Source of the DNA: Thermodesulfobacteriota bacterium
GTDB taxonomy: Bacteria > Desulfobacterota > Thermodesulfobacteria > Thermodesulfobacteriales > Thermodesulfobacteriaceae
Direction: 5' to 3'
Length of the DNA stretch: 49,628 bases
NCBI GenBank assembly: GCA_030578315.1
Contig: JAUQQL010000007.1
Coordinates: 1 to 49,628 of the forward strand
Positions within the stretch are counted from its first letter, which is position 1. Each line of letters opens with the position of its first letter. A model generated the notes under the pieces. The model was not told the origin of the DNA and searched no databases. It was given only the letters and a program-made list of their open reading frames with translations. Both the position numbers and the translations under genes were made by a program. Shown in pieces: positions 36,029 through 43,604 of the stretch.

Positions 36029-36261
36029 CCTTATTTTTGAAAAAGAAAGCTACTTCGCTCTAATTTTGCTTTGATTGCCTGTCTTTTCTTGTAGAGGGGC
36101 TATAAGAGTGGTCCACTTCTAAGAGAGAGCGAGAATCAAAAAAATACTTTATCCATTCATGAAAAAGATAAGACAAAAATAAAAGAAAGAGTTTTAAGAG
36201 CTGTTGAAAAGGCACAAAATTTGATTATTATTTTTTAAAAACTTAAAAGGAGGTGTGGGTT
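36029..36261. other. intergenic region with one TGGTCCA palindrome
   Basis: No gene is seen. At 36107-36117 the sequence AGTGGTCCACT forms a near-perfect palindrome whose core matches the six repeats at 45.67-45.86 kb. This may be a single outlying binding site for the same element-encoded protein. Confidence 0.5.
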
Positions 36262-36487
36262 ATGTTTAAAAAAGTGCTCGGTTTAATTACAGCTTTAGCT
36301 CTTTTTAGCTTCTCCTGTATTTGTAGGAGCTCAGCAGACAGCTCCTCAAGCAGGAGAAAAAGCAGCTCCTCAAGCAGCTGAAAAAGTAGAGAAAAAAGAA
36401 GTTAAGAAAATTGAGAAGAAAGCTAAGAAAGCAAAAGCAATAAAGGAAGAAGAGAAAAAAGAAGTAGTTCCAGAAAAGAAACAGTAG
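36262..36487 (+). pseudogene. small secreted Lys/Glu/Ala-rich protein gene with a frameshift
   Basis: AAGGAGG precedes an ATG at 36262 that opens a signal peptide (MFKKVLGLITALA). The frame then derails and stops at 36379. In the +1 frame from about 36302 the natural continuation appears (FLASPVFVGAQQTAPQAGEK), with two PQA repeats and a Lys/Glu-rich tail ending at 36487. The composite would be about 74 residues, exported after cleavage at VGA-QQ. The break sits at a CTTTTT run. Function unknown. Confidence 0.65.
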
Positions 36488-36497
36488 TTAGTTAAAT

Positions 36498-36541
36498 AAT
36501 CCCTGGAGAGGATCTATCTCTCCAGGGATTTGCAATTTTTT
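36498..36541 (+). terminator. rho-independent terminator
   Basis: A perfect 13-bp stem (36498-36510 with 36518-36530, AATCCCTGGAGAG and its complement), a 7-base loop, and a T6 run shortly after. It ends the small secreted protein transcript. Confidence 0.88.
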
Positions 36542-36733
36542 CAAAATTGAAATGTAATTTTTGTAAATTAAAATTTTAAACGAAGCCTTTTATCATAAGT
36601 CTTTATAAGAAGGTACGATTAAAAAGTTTATTTGTTTCTCACTGTACTTATGTCTTGTTCTTTGTGCTAAGGGGTTTATAAAGTCTAAAAGTTTAATTAA
36701 TAAAATTTATTGGTGTTTATATTTAAAAATGTT

Positions 36734-36762
36734 TTGACGTTAAAGATAAAAGCTGTTATAAT
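36734..36762 (+). promoter_or_regulatory. strong sigma70-type promoter
   Basis: TTGACG (36734-36739), a 17-base spacer and TATAAT (36757-36762) lie 33 bases before the ATG of the 67-residue RHH gene. It may also drive the TrpF-like/PfkB-GGDEF genes beyond it. The rest of 36542-36733 is AT-rich with no gene. Confidence 0.75.
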
Positions 36763-36795
36763 GTTAAAATGTAAAAATATCAAGATGGAGGATAG

Positions 36796-36999
36796 ATGAA
36801 AGAACATTTTCTCTCTGAGCTTGTTAAAAAAGAATCCCAAAAGAAAACTAAAGTTACTCTCTATATTCCTTCGGATCTTCTTAAATCAATTAAACACTTC
36901 TGCGTTGACAATGATCTTACTCTTAGTGAATTTTTTGAAAAAGCCTCTGTCGATTTTCTTAATAAATCCACAGAATCACAAAACAAAAGACAGAGCTGA
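36796..36999 (+). CDS. small ribbon-helix-helix protein (CopG/antitoxin-like)
   Basis: A 67-residue protein with the RHH pattern: strand KVTLYIPSDLL, helix KSIKHFCVDNDL, turn and helix SEFFEKASVDFLNK. GGAGG is 6 bases before the ATG and a near-consensus promoter is upstream. It could be an antitoxin or a regulator of the following genes; no toxin partner gene is visible next to it. Confidence 0.6.
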   Translation: MKEHFLSELVKKESQKKTKVTLYIPSDLLKSIKHFCVDNDLTLSEFFEKASVDFLNKSTESQNKRQS

Positions 37000-37163
37000 A
37001 AATGTTTGATTGCCAGCTTTTTGCTTGATTCTTCTAATAGCACTTAAAACCTCTAAAAGTTAGATAAATTGATTCGTTAACAAAGTTAAGAAATCGTTTT
37101 AAACATCTCTCTCACAAATTTTAAAATCTAATTTAAAACAAAAATTATTAACAAAGAAAAGCC

Positions 37164-37835
37164 ATGAAGGTGAAAATCTGTGGTATTAAAACACTTGAAG
37201 AATTAAAAATTGTATTGGCCTCAGATCCTGATGCAGTTGGATTTATATGTGGAGTTACACATAAATCAGAAGATGCAATTTCTCCGAAAGAGGTAAAATA
37301 TCTCTCCAAGCATGTTCCTCCATTCGTTACTCCTGTTCTCGTAACTCACCTTACTTCTTTAGGCGATCTTCTCCAAACTATTACTGCAACTCAAGTGCTT
37401 ACTGTCCAACTACAAGGAGACATATCTCCGTAAAACGTTTTTCTCATTAAACAGGTACTTCCGTATGCAAAGTTTATAAAGGCAATTCACGTAACTGATA
37501 GATCAGCAATCACAAAAGCAAAGGAGTACGAAAACGTTGTAGACGCCATCTTGCTTGACAGTAGAACCCCTGACCGTCTTGGTGGTACTGGATTAACCCA
37601 CGACTGGGAGATTTCAGCAGAAATAGTGAAAACGGTAAAAATACCCGTAATTCTTGCTGGAGGCCTTACTCCAGATAACGTAAAAGAAGCCATTAAAAAA
37701 GTTAAACCTTTTGGTGTAGACGTAAATACCGGCGTAAAAAATCCAAATGGCTACAAAGATCCAGAAAAAGTAAAACTTTTTGTAGAAATAGCTAAAAATG
37801 CAAACACCTTTGGCTATAGGCTCGGTACACATTGA
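37164..37835 (+). pseudogene. TrpF-like (phosphoribosylanthranilate isomerase family) gene with internal TAA
   Basis: The frame 37164-37835 reads as one TrpF-fold protein of about 223 residues except for a TAA at 37431-37433. N-terminal KICGIKTLEEL carries the catalytic-type Cys. VQLQGDISP precedes the stop, where TrpF proteins usually have Glu, so a single GAA-to-TAA change would explain it. After the stop come KAIHVTD, LLDSR, LGGTGLTHDW, ILAGGLTPDNV and VDVNTGVKNPNGYKDPEKV (catalytic Asp and phosphate loop). No other trp genes are near. It overlaps the PfkB-GGDEF start by 38 bases, so the two may be functionally coupled. Confidence 0.75.
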
Positions 37836-39150
37836 CATCTTCGCAGATACTTTTTCTGAATTTAGTTTACCTTGTGTTAATGACTTGCCTGGATCTTTTG
37901 TTATCTCAGTAGGAGGAACTGCATTTAACGTAGCAAGCACACTGAAACATCTTGGAATGAATCCCTTCATTTTAACCTCAACAAAAAGAAATTCCCTATT
38001 TACCTACATTATCAAATATAAACTTAAAGAACTTGATCTTAATCACTATTTTATATCGGATAATACTCTAAATGAAAGTGCCTTTTTGGCTTTGAGACAA
38101 AACGGTGATCTATTCGCTGCTATAACAGCTAGTGCATGGGATAATCTTCCTCAACCACTTTTAGAAAAATCTTTAAAACTTCTACTCTCTGAAAATAAGT
38201 TCGATTTCTTTATCATTGACTGTAATCTCTCCTCAAACCACATTGAAACTGTTTTAAAACTTCTAAGGAATTGTAGATTACCTATCTATGTATGTGCTAC
38301 TTCCTCCTACAAAATAAAAAGGCTTTCGTCAATAAATCTGAGACTTCTTACAAAAATTACCGCAATTTTCCTTAATACATTTGAATTTGAATCGCTAGAG
38401 AAAAATATCGTTGAAGGATTAATAAAAAATGGCACTCTGTTTTTTATTACAGAAGGAGAAAAAGGAGTTAGAGTACTTACTGAAAGAAAAACAGTTAAAT
38501 TCCCTACAATCTCTTTCGCAAGTTCAAAAAGCTTTTCAGGTGCTGGTGATGCTTTTGCAGCTGGAGTTATCTACAGTCTTCAAAAGAAATCCTCCTTGGA
38601 AAAAGCCATAATCTTTGGATTAAATTGTGTTTCCGCAAAAATACACTCCAGAACTGCAAATATACTAGACCTTAAAATCGAAAACATACACGAAGCATTT
38701 GGAATAGATAGACTTACTTTGTGTTATACAAGAAATCTTTTCGAAGAAGAAAAAGAATCACTCCTCAAAGAATACTCACATATCCTTCTTGCTGACATAG
38801 ATCACTTCAAAAAAATAAACGACACCTATGGACACGATTACGGTGATTACGTATTAAAAGAAGTAGCAAAAATAATAAAAAAATGCATTCGGTCTACAGA
38901 TAAGGTTTACCGCTTCGGAGGAGAAGAATTTCTTATACTTCTTTCCAATACCACAAATGAGCAAGCCCGGATGATAGCAGAAAGAATAAGGGAAGAAATT
39001 AGCACCAATACACCTGTAACCATAACTATAGGAATTAGCGAATGCGGCAACAACATAGATCTTGCAGTCAAAAAAGCAGATATCTTGCTTTACCAAGGAA
39101 AAACTTCAGGAAGAAATAAAGTAGTTTCTTCCGCTCCTGGTTCTAAATAA
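37798..39150 (+). CDS. PfkB-type carbohydrate/nucleoside kinase fused to GGDEF diguanylate cyclase
   Basis: A 450-residue protein. Residues 1-295 are a ribokinase/PfkB-fold kinase with the GGTAFNVASTLKHLG motif (39-53) and GAGDAF (248-253; catalytic base D251); the N-terminal pattern resembles pseudouridine kinases. Residues 325-442 are a GGDEF domain with ADIDHFKKIND (metal Asp), GHDYGD, GGEEF at 374-378, and a product-inhibition I-site RSTD (365-368) exactly 5 residues before it. There is no TM or sensory domain, so the kinase domain may sense a sugar or nucleoside and control c-di-GMP synthesis. It overlaps the TrpF-like gene and has a weak ribosome site. Confidence 0.88.
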   Translation: MQTPLAIGSVHIDIFADTFSEFSLPCVNDLPGSFVISVGGTAFNVASTLKHLGMNPFILTSTKRNSLFTYIIKYKLKELDLNHYFISDNTLNESAFLALRQNGDLFAAITASAWDNLPQPLLEKSLKLLLSENKFDFFIIDCNLSSNHIETVLKLLRNCRLPIYVCATSSYKIKRLSSINLRLLTKITAIFLNTFEFESLEKNIVEGLIKNGTLFFITEGEKGVRVLTERKTVKFPTISFASSKSFSGAGDAFAAGVIYSLQKKSSLEKAIIFGLNCVSAKIHSRTANILDLKIENIHEAFGIDRLTLCYTRNLFEEEKESLLKEYSHILLADIDHFKKINDTYGHDYGDYVLKEVAKIIKKCIRSTDKVYRFGGEEFLILLSNTTNEQARMIAERIREEISTNTPVTITIGISECGNNIDLAVKKADILLYQGKTSGRNKVVSSAPGSK

Positions 39151-39221
39151 ATCTATAAGATCACAAAACAAAAAAATTGAGTTAAAATGATATACATAAC
39201 AAAAAAAGTAGGAGTGCAATA

Positions 39222-40244
39222 ATGGAAAACACTACTCATCCAAACAAACCTGATACTATTCCATATGCTCTTACTCCTAAGGAACTTCTGGAATACATCG
39301 CCTCTTATACACCTCAAATGATGCCTGTTAGAGTAATAGGTAAACTAGTAAGAAAAAATGGATACTTCAGACTTGTCGACACCGAAAATTTTGAAATTTC
39401 AGTTGAAAACATTAAGGATTTGTCTCTTGTCGGAAGTATAGTAGAAGTATCAGGATTTTTAAAAATTCATAACTACCAGGCTGGAGGACTTTTCCCCAGA
39501 ATATACGCAAAAGAGATAAAATGCCTAGAACTGAGTGAATCAGATCAAATAGCCCTTCAGGAAAGCTATCTTGAAACTGAAATCCGTGAAATATGTCGTA
39601 AAAAAACGTATCTTGGTTTCCGATCATACCTGAAAAAGGTTGTTCTTAATCGAATAAACAGTGAGACTTATCGGGGTCCAATTCTAACAATAGGTATCAT
39701 CCACGGAAAAAGAGCACAAACACATCTTGACTTTGAAAGAGCTTTTACGCAACATACCTCCCAAATCCACGATTACGTAAAACTTCAACGCTTTGAAACC
39801 ACACTTTCCTCCGACGAAGAACTTTCCTCAACTCTTGAAAAAGCAGCCAGTCGGTGCGATCTTTTAGTGATAGTTCGAGGTGGTGGTGATGTGGAGGAGC
39901 TTTCAAGAATAGGTGGAGTCCAAACTCTCAATACAATTCTGGGATTAGGCAAACCAGTATATCTTGCCATCGGACATACTTTAGACAAAAATACCGGTCT
40001 TCTCAGTCTTGTTGCCGATGATAGCTTCCCTACACCGTCCATAGCCGGAACCGAAATCGCAGAGACACTGCTTGATACCATTTTTCTGTCTTTCTCTGGA
40101 AAAGATAGGGAGAAGATATACAAACTTGAACATGAACTAAAAGGACTACAGGAAAAGTACGACCAGCTTAAGAAAAGAGAAAGTGTTTATATATTTGCAA
40201 TTGTTATTTTGCTTATAGTCCTTATTCTTCTTTACTTACAGTAA
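39222..40244 (+). CDS. exonuclease VII large-subunit-like protein with C-terminal membrane anchor
   Basis: A 340-residue protein. Residues 30-105 resemble an OB fold (VRVIGKLVRKNGYFRLVDTE). The XseA-type catalytic core follows: VRGGGDVEELSRI (218-230), LAIGHTLDKNTG (249-259) and VADDSFPTPSIAGTEIAE (264-281), matching the RGGGS, GHExD and AD-PTPTAAAE motifs of ExoVII. A short coiled-coil (about 295-320) ends in a TM helix (322-339) instead of the long XseA coiled-coil that binds XseB. No xseB neighbour is seen. It may be a membrane-tethered single-strand nuclease. GGAG precedes the ATG. Confidence 0.75.
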   Translation: MENTTHPNKPDTIPYALTPKELLEYIASYTPQMMPVRVIGKLVRKNGYFRLVDTENFEISVENIKDLSLVGSIVEVSGFLKIHNYQAGGLFPRIYAKEIKCLELSESDQIALQESYLETEIREICRKKTYLGFRSYLKKVVLNRINSETYRGPILTIGIIHGKRAQTHLDFERAFTQHTSQIHDYVKLQRFETTLSSDEELSSTLEKAASRCDLLVIVRGGGDVEELSRIGGVQTLNTILGLGKPVYLAIGHTLDKNTGLLSLVADDSFPTPSIAGTEIAETLLDTIFLSFSGKDREKIYKLEHELKGLQEKYDQLKKRESVYIFAIVILLIVLILLYLQ

Positions 40245-40252
40245 CTTTTTGA

Positions 40253-40281
40253 TTGACCAGATAGCCTTTCTGAAAGGACAT
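40253..40281 (+). promoter_or_regulatory. possible promoter with palindromic operator before the DUF1874 gene
   Basis: TTGACC (40253-40258) is followed by a palindrome CCTTTCTGAAAGG (40265-40277) and a weak -10 near 40277. A palindrome between -35 and -10 is where a repressor would act. GGGGGG lies just upstream of the start codon. Confidence 0.35.
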
Positions 40282-40336
40282 TAAAGAAATTCCTCCTAAT
40301 TTTACCTTCCAAAAAAAATAGTAGGGGGGTGGAATT

Positions 40337-40687
40337 ATGACTACATATATAGGTAATAGTTTTACCTTAAGTATGTTAAAACCTCAGCAGTTATTAGAAG
40401 GAGTTACAATCACTGCAAGAAGGATAACACTCGAGGAGGTGAAAGAAAAATTAGGTGGCCAGTTTGTGTCATGTATAGGACATGGCAGTACCGCAGAATT
40501 CATATCGCAATTGCTAGGAATAAAGATTCCAATGAACAGGATTCAAATAAAACTAGAAAAAGAAGATGAATTAATCGTTATACAAGTCATGGAAAGGATC
40601 GAGGAAGGAAAAGTTCTAAGTCGAGAGGAAATTGAAAGCATGTACAAGAATGAGAAAATTCACTTCTTCTTGGTGAGAATTGTGTAA
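40337..40687 (+). CDS. DUF1874 protein, predicted AcrIII-1-type ring nuclease (anti-CRISPR)
   Basis: A 116-residue protein of the DUF1874/YddF/STIV-B116 family. Known members (SIRV1 gp29, AcrIII-1) degrade cyclic tetra-adenylate made by type III CRISPR complexes. The N-terminal motif NSFTLSML is at 7-14. The catalytic His is H49 in CIGHGSTAEFISQLLG. The MERIEEGKVLS stretch gives R87 and E90. In SIRV1 gp29 the key residues are H47, R85 and E88, so all three are kept with a constant offset of 2. A terminator follows directly. The neighbouring mobile-element genes fit a counter-defence role; a housekeeping Crn2 role is the alternative. Confidence 0.85.
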   Translation: MTTYIGNSFTLSMLKPQQLLEGVTITARRITLEEVKEKLGGQFVSCIGHGSTAEFISQLLGIKIPMNRIQIKLEKEDELIVIQVMERIEEGKVLSREEIESMYKNEKIHFFLVRIV

Positions 40688-40691
40688 TATT

Positions 40692-40718
40692 AAAGAGGGG
40701 GGTTCCCCCCTTTTTTTA
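40692..40718 (+). terminator. rho-independent terminator after the DUF1874 gene
   Basis: A G6/C6 hairpin with flanking A/T pairs followed by a T7 run. It overlaps the stop end of the converging RecO-like gene and may serve both. Confidence 0.85.
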
Positions 40719-41564
40719 ATCTCTAAGACCTGATCTCTTCTTCAAAAGCTTTTCCACCCTTACCTCGTATAACACAGAAAATACCTTCCTCAAAAGATAC
40801 TCCTTCCAGCACAGATAAATAATATTCAATTCTTCTTCCCTTTCTATATCCTGAGTTAACACCTTGTACGCATTACCAAGATCTCTTAGGTGCAAAAACT
40901 TCAAAAAATCCACTATCTTCAAAGCCTTTTTTCTGTTAATCATAACAAAACTTTCTGTGTTCTCAGAAATAGATACACTTTTTTCAATAAAACACTTTGG
41001 ACATAAAATAAAAAGACTTTCAGGTAGAAAAAGTAAAAAGGGCTTGCTATGAATGTCAGAGCAAAACCTTACCTCCGGAAGCAATCCCTCTGCCTTAAAC
41101 AAAAACCCTTCAACAGCCATGGTCAAGGCCTCAGGTAGAATACTTTTTTCAGCTCCTTCTCTATCAATCTTTTCCATAAAATCAAGTAATTCTTTGGTAG
41201 CTTCACAAAATCCCTCTCCAGATCCCAGCAAACTGAAATTATCAACAAGATTAAACATATAGTCAACCAGATTGCTCAAAATCTCTTTGTGACTGCTACT
41301 AAATGAATACCTTTTTACCTTTTCTACTTCCAGGATCTCTCCAGGAAATCTTGTTATTTCCATAAAGTAATCCGTCCTGAAGTAAATCTTAACTCTGATA
41401 AAACAGGCCTTCGAATCTAGAGCCTCCCTAAAATTGGACAGTCTGTGTGGCTTATTAATGTAACATAAAAACTTACCATAAGGGGTAAGAAGCTTTACAA
41501 AATCAATACTTCCCCGAGTATAATTTATTACGAGAGCTTCTGTGTTAACAATCATCCCCTGCAA
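40716..41564 (-). CDS. RecO-like DNA repair/recombination protein
   Basis: A 282-residue protein with RecO layout: an N-terminal OB-fold-like part (TEALVINYTRGSIDFVKLLTPYGK) and a helical C-terminal domain containing FCSDIH and CPKC, which would be a degenerate zinc site (first CxxC lost). RecO mediates RecA loading onto SSB-coated DNA; a mobile version might support element replication. The start is uncertain: TTG 41564 or ATG 41555, both with poor ribosome sites. It lies 17 bases after the transglycosylase gene, on the same strand. Confidence 0.6.
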   Translation of the reverse strand: MQGMIVNTEALVINYTRGSIDFVKLLTPYGKFLCYINKPHRLSNFREALDSKACFIRVKIYFRTDYFMEITRFPGEILEVEKVKRYSFSSSHKEILSNLVDYMFNLVDNFSLLGSGEGFCEATKELLDFMEKIDREGAEKSILPEALTMAVEGFLFKAEGLLPEVRFCSDIHSKPFLLFLPESLFILCPKCFIEKSVSISENTESFVMINRKKALKIVDFLKFLHLRDLGNAYKVLTQDIEREEELNIIYLCWKEYLLRKVFSVLYEVRVEKLLKKRSGLRD

Positions 41565-41581
41565 ACCAAAAAACCAGAATT

Positions 41582-42160
41582 TTAATTCACACTACATCCC
41601 AGTCCTTCAAACGTACTTCTTGCCAATCCTTCGGTTATTCTTTCAAGTGTTCTGTATACTTTCCATACGTATGCACTTGATTTTCTTGCACCTTTATGAC
41701 CTTTGTTGTAACAGTCAACTGCCTTCCAAGTGTTTCCATGAGTAAGCATACAATACTTCAGTACCATCGCTCCCAGATGTATGTTGTAACAGGGATCCCA
41801 TACGTGACTTATATCTATCCCGTACTTCCTAAGATAAGGAATCCACGAAGTATTTATCTGCATAATTCCTAAGTCGTAACTTCCATTTTTGTTTCTTCCC
41901 AAAGCCGACGGATTCATCCCGCTTTCAACTAAAGCTATAGCCATAAGCAAATGAGGATTAACACCGTAAAGCTCAGCTGCTCTATAAAAACAGTCATAAT
42001 AACTGTAGTAATATGCATAGTATCCATAACCAGACTCCGAATTCACTGAAACTTTAACTTTTCTTAAATCCCTTGCATAAAGATCACCTACTAAACTCTG
42101 AACAATCACTAAAACCCCTACTAAAACACTAACCCCAGCTGATACTATCCTCCTGATCAT
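41582..42160 (-). CDS. secreted lytic transglycosylase (SLT, VirB1-like)
   Basis: A 192-residue exported enzyme with a signal segment (residues 1-29, ending DLYA). The SLT core has the catalytic Glu in ALVESGMNPSA, then LGIMQINTSWIPYLRKYGI and a late AVDCYNKGHKG. Small transglycosylases of this size on mobile elements usually open the cell wall for conjugation (VirB1, TraL types). No other type IV secretion gene is visible here, so the role is inferred. Confidence 0.82.
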   Translation of the reverse strand: MIRRIVSAGVSVLVGVLVIVQSLVGDLYARDLRKVKVSVNSESGYGYYAYYYSYYDCFYRAAELYGVNPHLLMAIALVESGMNPSALGRNKNGSYDLGIMQINTSWIPYLRKYGIDISHVWDPCYNIHLGAMVLKYCMLTHGNTWKAVDCYNKGHKGARKSSAYVWKVYRTLERITEGLARSTFEGLGCSVN

Positions 42161-42210
42161 ACACCCTCCAGTCCTGTTCTAATTTATATTTAGAAAAGGA
42201 GAAAGACCTT

Positions 42211-43581
42211 ATGAATACTAAATTAGTACTGCTTATAATTACCTGTTTACTCTTATACATAATTTACGTGCTTTCTTTTTCTAAAAAAGAAAGGAGAAAA
42301 ACTATCGATTTGAACATTTTAAAAGAACTTCCTCAGCTTGAGGTTGATCTCGAACTTCTTGCAAAATCTATCTGGTTAAAACACAACGAAAATCTGGCTC
42401 AGGTATACTACGAATTTGTAGAAAAAACTCCATCTGGAGAATTACTACCTGAAGACTCTAAACCACTTACTGCTGAAAATGTAACTCAAGAAACTGCCGA
42501 AATACCAGCTACTTCATCTACATCTGAACCTGAAAAAGAAAAAACAACACATACCTTTAATGACCAAATAACTAAACAAATCTGGGAAGAATTCGTTCTT
42601 CCATATCATTCAGTCTACGAATCACAAAATGCCCTCCCTCTGATTAAAGAAGGTTTATTAGTCCTTGAGCAAAAAGGTGATTGTCCATCTCTTACGGGAG
42701 TTTCTCCTGGAGAAAATCCAGAAATTGAACTTGAAGAACTTAACATCTACAAGGAAATCCTTTCAAAGGTTTCACTAAAAAATCATACGTACCACGTTAT
42801 CAATATAAGCGTAAATAAAATAAAGACAAACTTCAATAACTACGAAAACCACATTCCAAGAGTTGTTGTTACCGCACTTTATCACGACCTTGGTAAAATT
42901 CCAGAGTACTGGCTGTCAGGAGGTAAAAAGGCACATCAGTACGTATCCGCCAATCTTCTCTCGGCAGTAGCAACCTCAAATAACGCAAAACCATTCTGGC
43001 TTGATGAAGTTATCCAGATCATAAGAGAACATCACATTCCTAACCCTTCAAATACTTTTGCAAAAATTCTTCAGGAAGCAGATAGAAAAGCAAGACTTCT
43101 TGAAATTTCTCAGCATCTCTCAGATTTCTCAATTAAACCGTTTGAATCCTGGTTCTCCGTAAAAGAACTGCTTGACGACCTTGCTGAAGTTGTCAACGAA
43201 GACAGATTTGGATCAAAATGGTATGCATTCTCGTTTAAAGACGTAATCTACGTAAGACCAGAAAAACTGGTTGAACTTGCCGACGAACAGAGAAGAAGAA
43301 AGAAAGTCCTGTGCGAGGAACTCCTTGGTGAAAAAGAAAAATATCAGATTGTTTACAAAATCCTTGAAATCCTGCAGGCTGAAAATGTCTTGCTGGAATC
43401 CAGGACCTCTAAAACACCTAAACCTCAGAAATTCAGAATACATAGAAACGACGGTAGAGTTTTTGAACTCTATCTTGTTCCTGTCAAGATGAGTGTCTAC
43501 GATGATAATACCATTAAAAAAATAAAAAACAGACTCGGAGTTACATATTTTAGCAGTATCGTAAATGTTACCTCGACATAA
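42211..43581 (+). CDS. membrane-anchored HD-domain protein
   Basis: A 456-residue protein. One TM helix (4-22) is followed by a variable acidic/Ser/Thr linker (about 70-120). The HD phosphohydrolase-type domain (about 185-300) has H192/H195, the H224-D225 pair in ALYHDLGK, H242, H274-H275 and D291. The last 120 residues look like a nucleic-acid-binding winged-helix-type region, by rough pattern only. The family could be a nucleotide phosphodiesterase. An alternative is a MobH/TraI_2-like relaxase, which also uses an HD core; the sequence does not settle it. AAAGGAG precedes the ATG. Confidence 0.6.
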   Translation: MNTKLVLLIITCLLLYIIYVLSFSKKERRKTIDLNILKELPQLEVDLELLAKSIWLKHNENLAQVYYEFVEKTPSGELLPEDSKPLTAENVTQETAEIPATSSTSEPEKEKTTHTFNDQITKQIWEEFVLPYHSVYESQNALPLIKEGLLVLEQKGDCPSLTGVSPGENPEIELEELNIYKEILSKVSLKNHTYHVINISVNKIKTNFNNYENHIPRVVVTALYHDLGKIPEYWLSGGKKAHQYVSANLLSAVATSNNAKPFWLDEVIQIIREHHIPNPSNTFAKILQEADRKARLLEISQHLSDFSIKPFESWFSVKELLDDLAEVVNEDRFGSKWYAFSFKDVIYVRPEKLVELADEQRRRKKVLCEELLGEKEKYQIVYKILEILQAENVLLESRTSKTPKPQKFRIHRNDGRVFELYLVPVKMSVYDDNTIKKIKNRLGVTYFSSIVNVTST

Positions 43582-43604
43582 AGACCGGAAAAAGGAGGTG
43601 TTTT

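Noticed and set aside
37431-37433. Recoding of the stop in the TrpF-like gene as selenocysteine or pyrrolysine
   Set aside because: The codon is TAA, whereas those systems use TGA or TAG.
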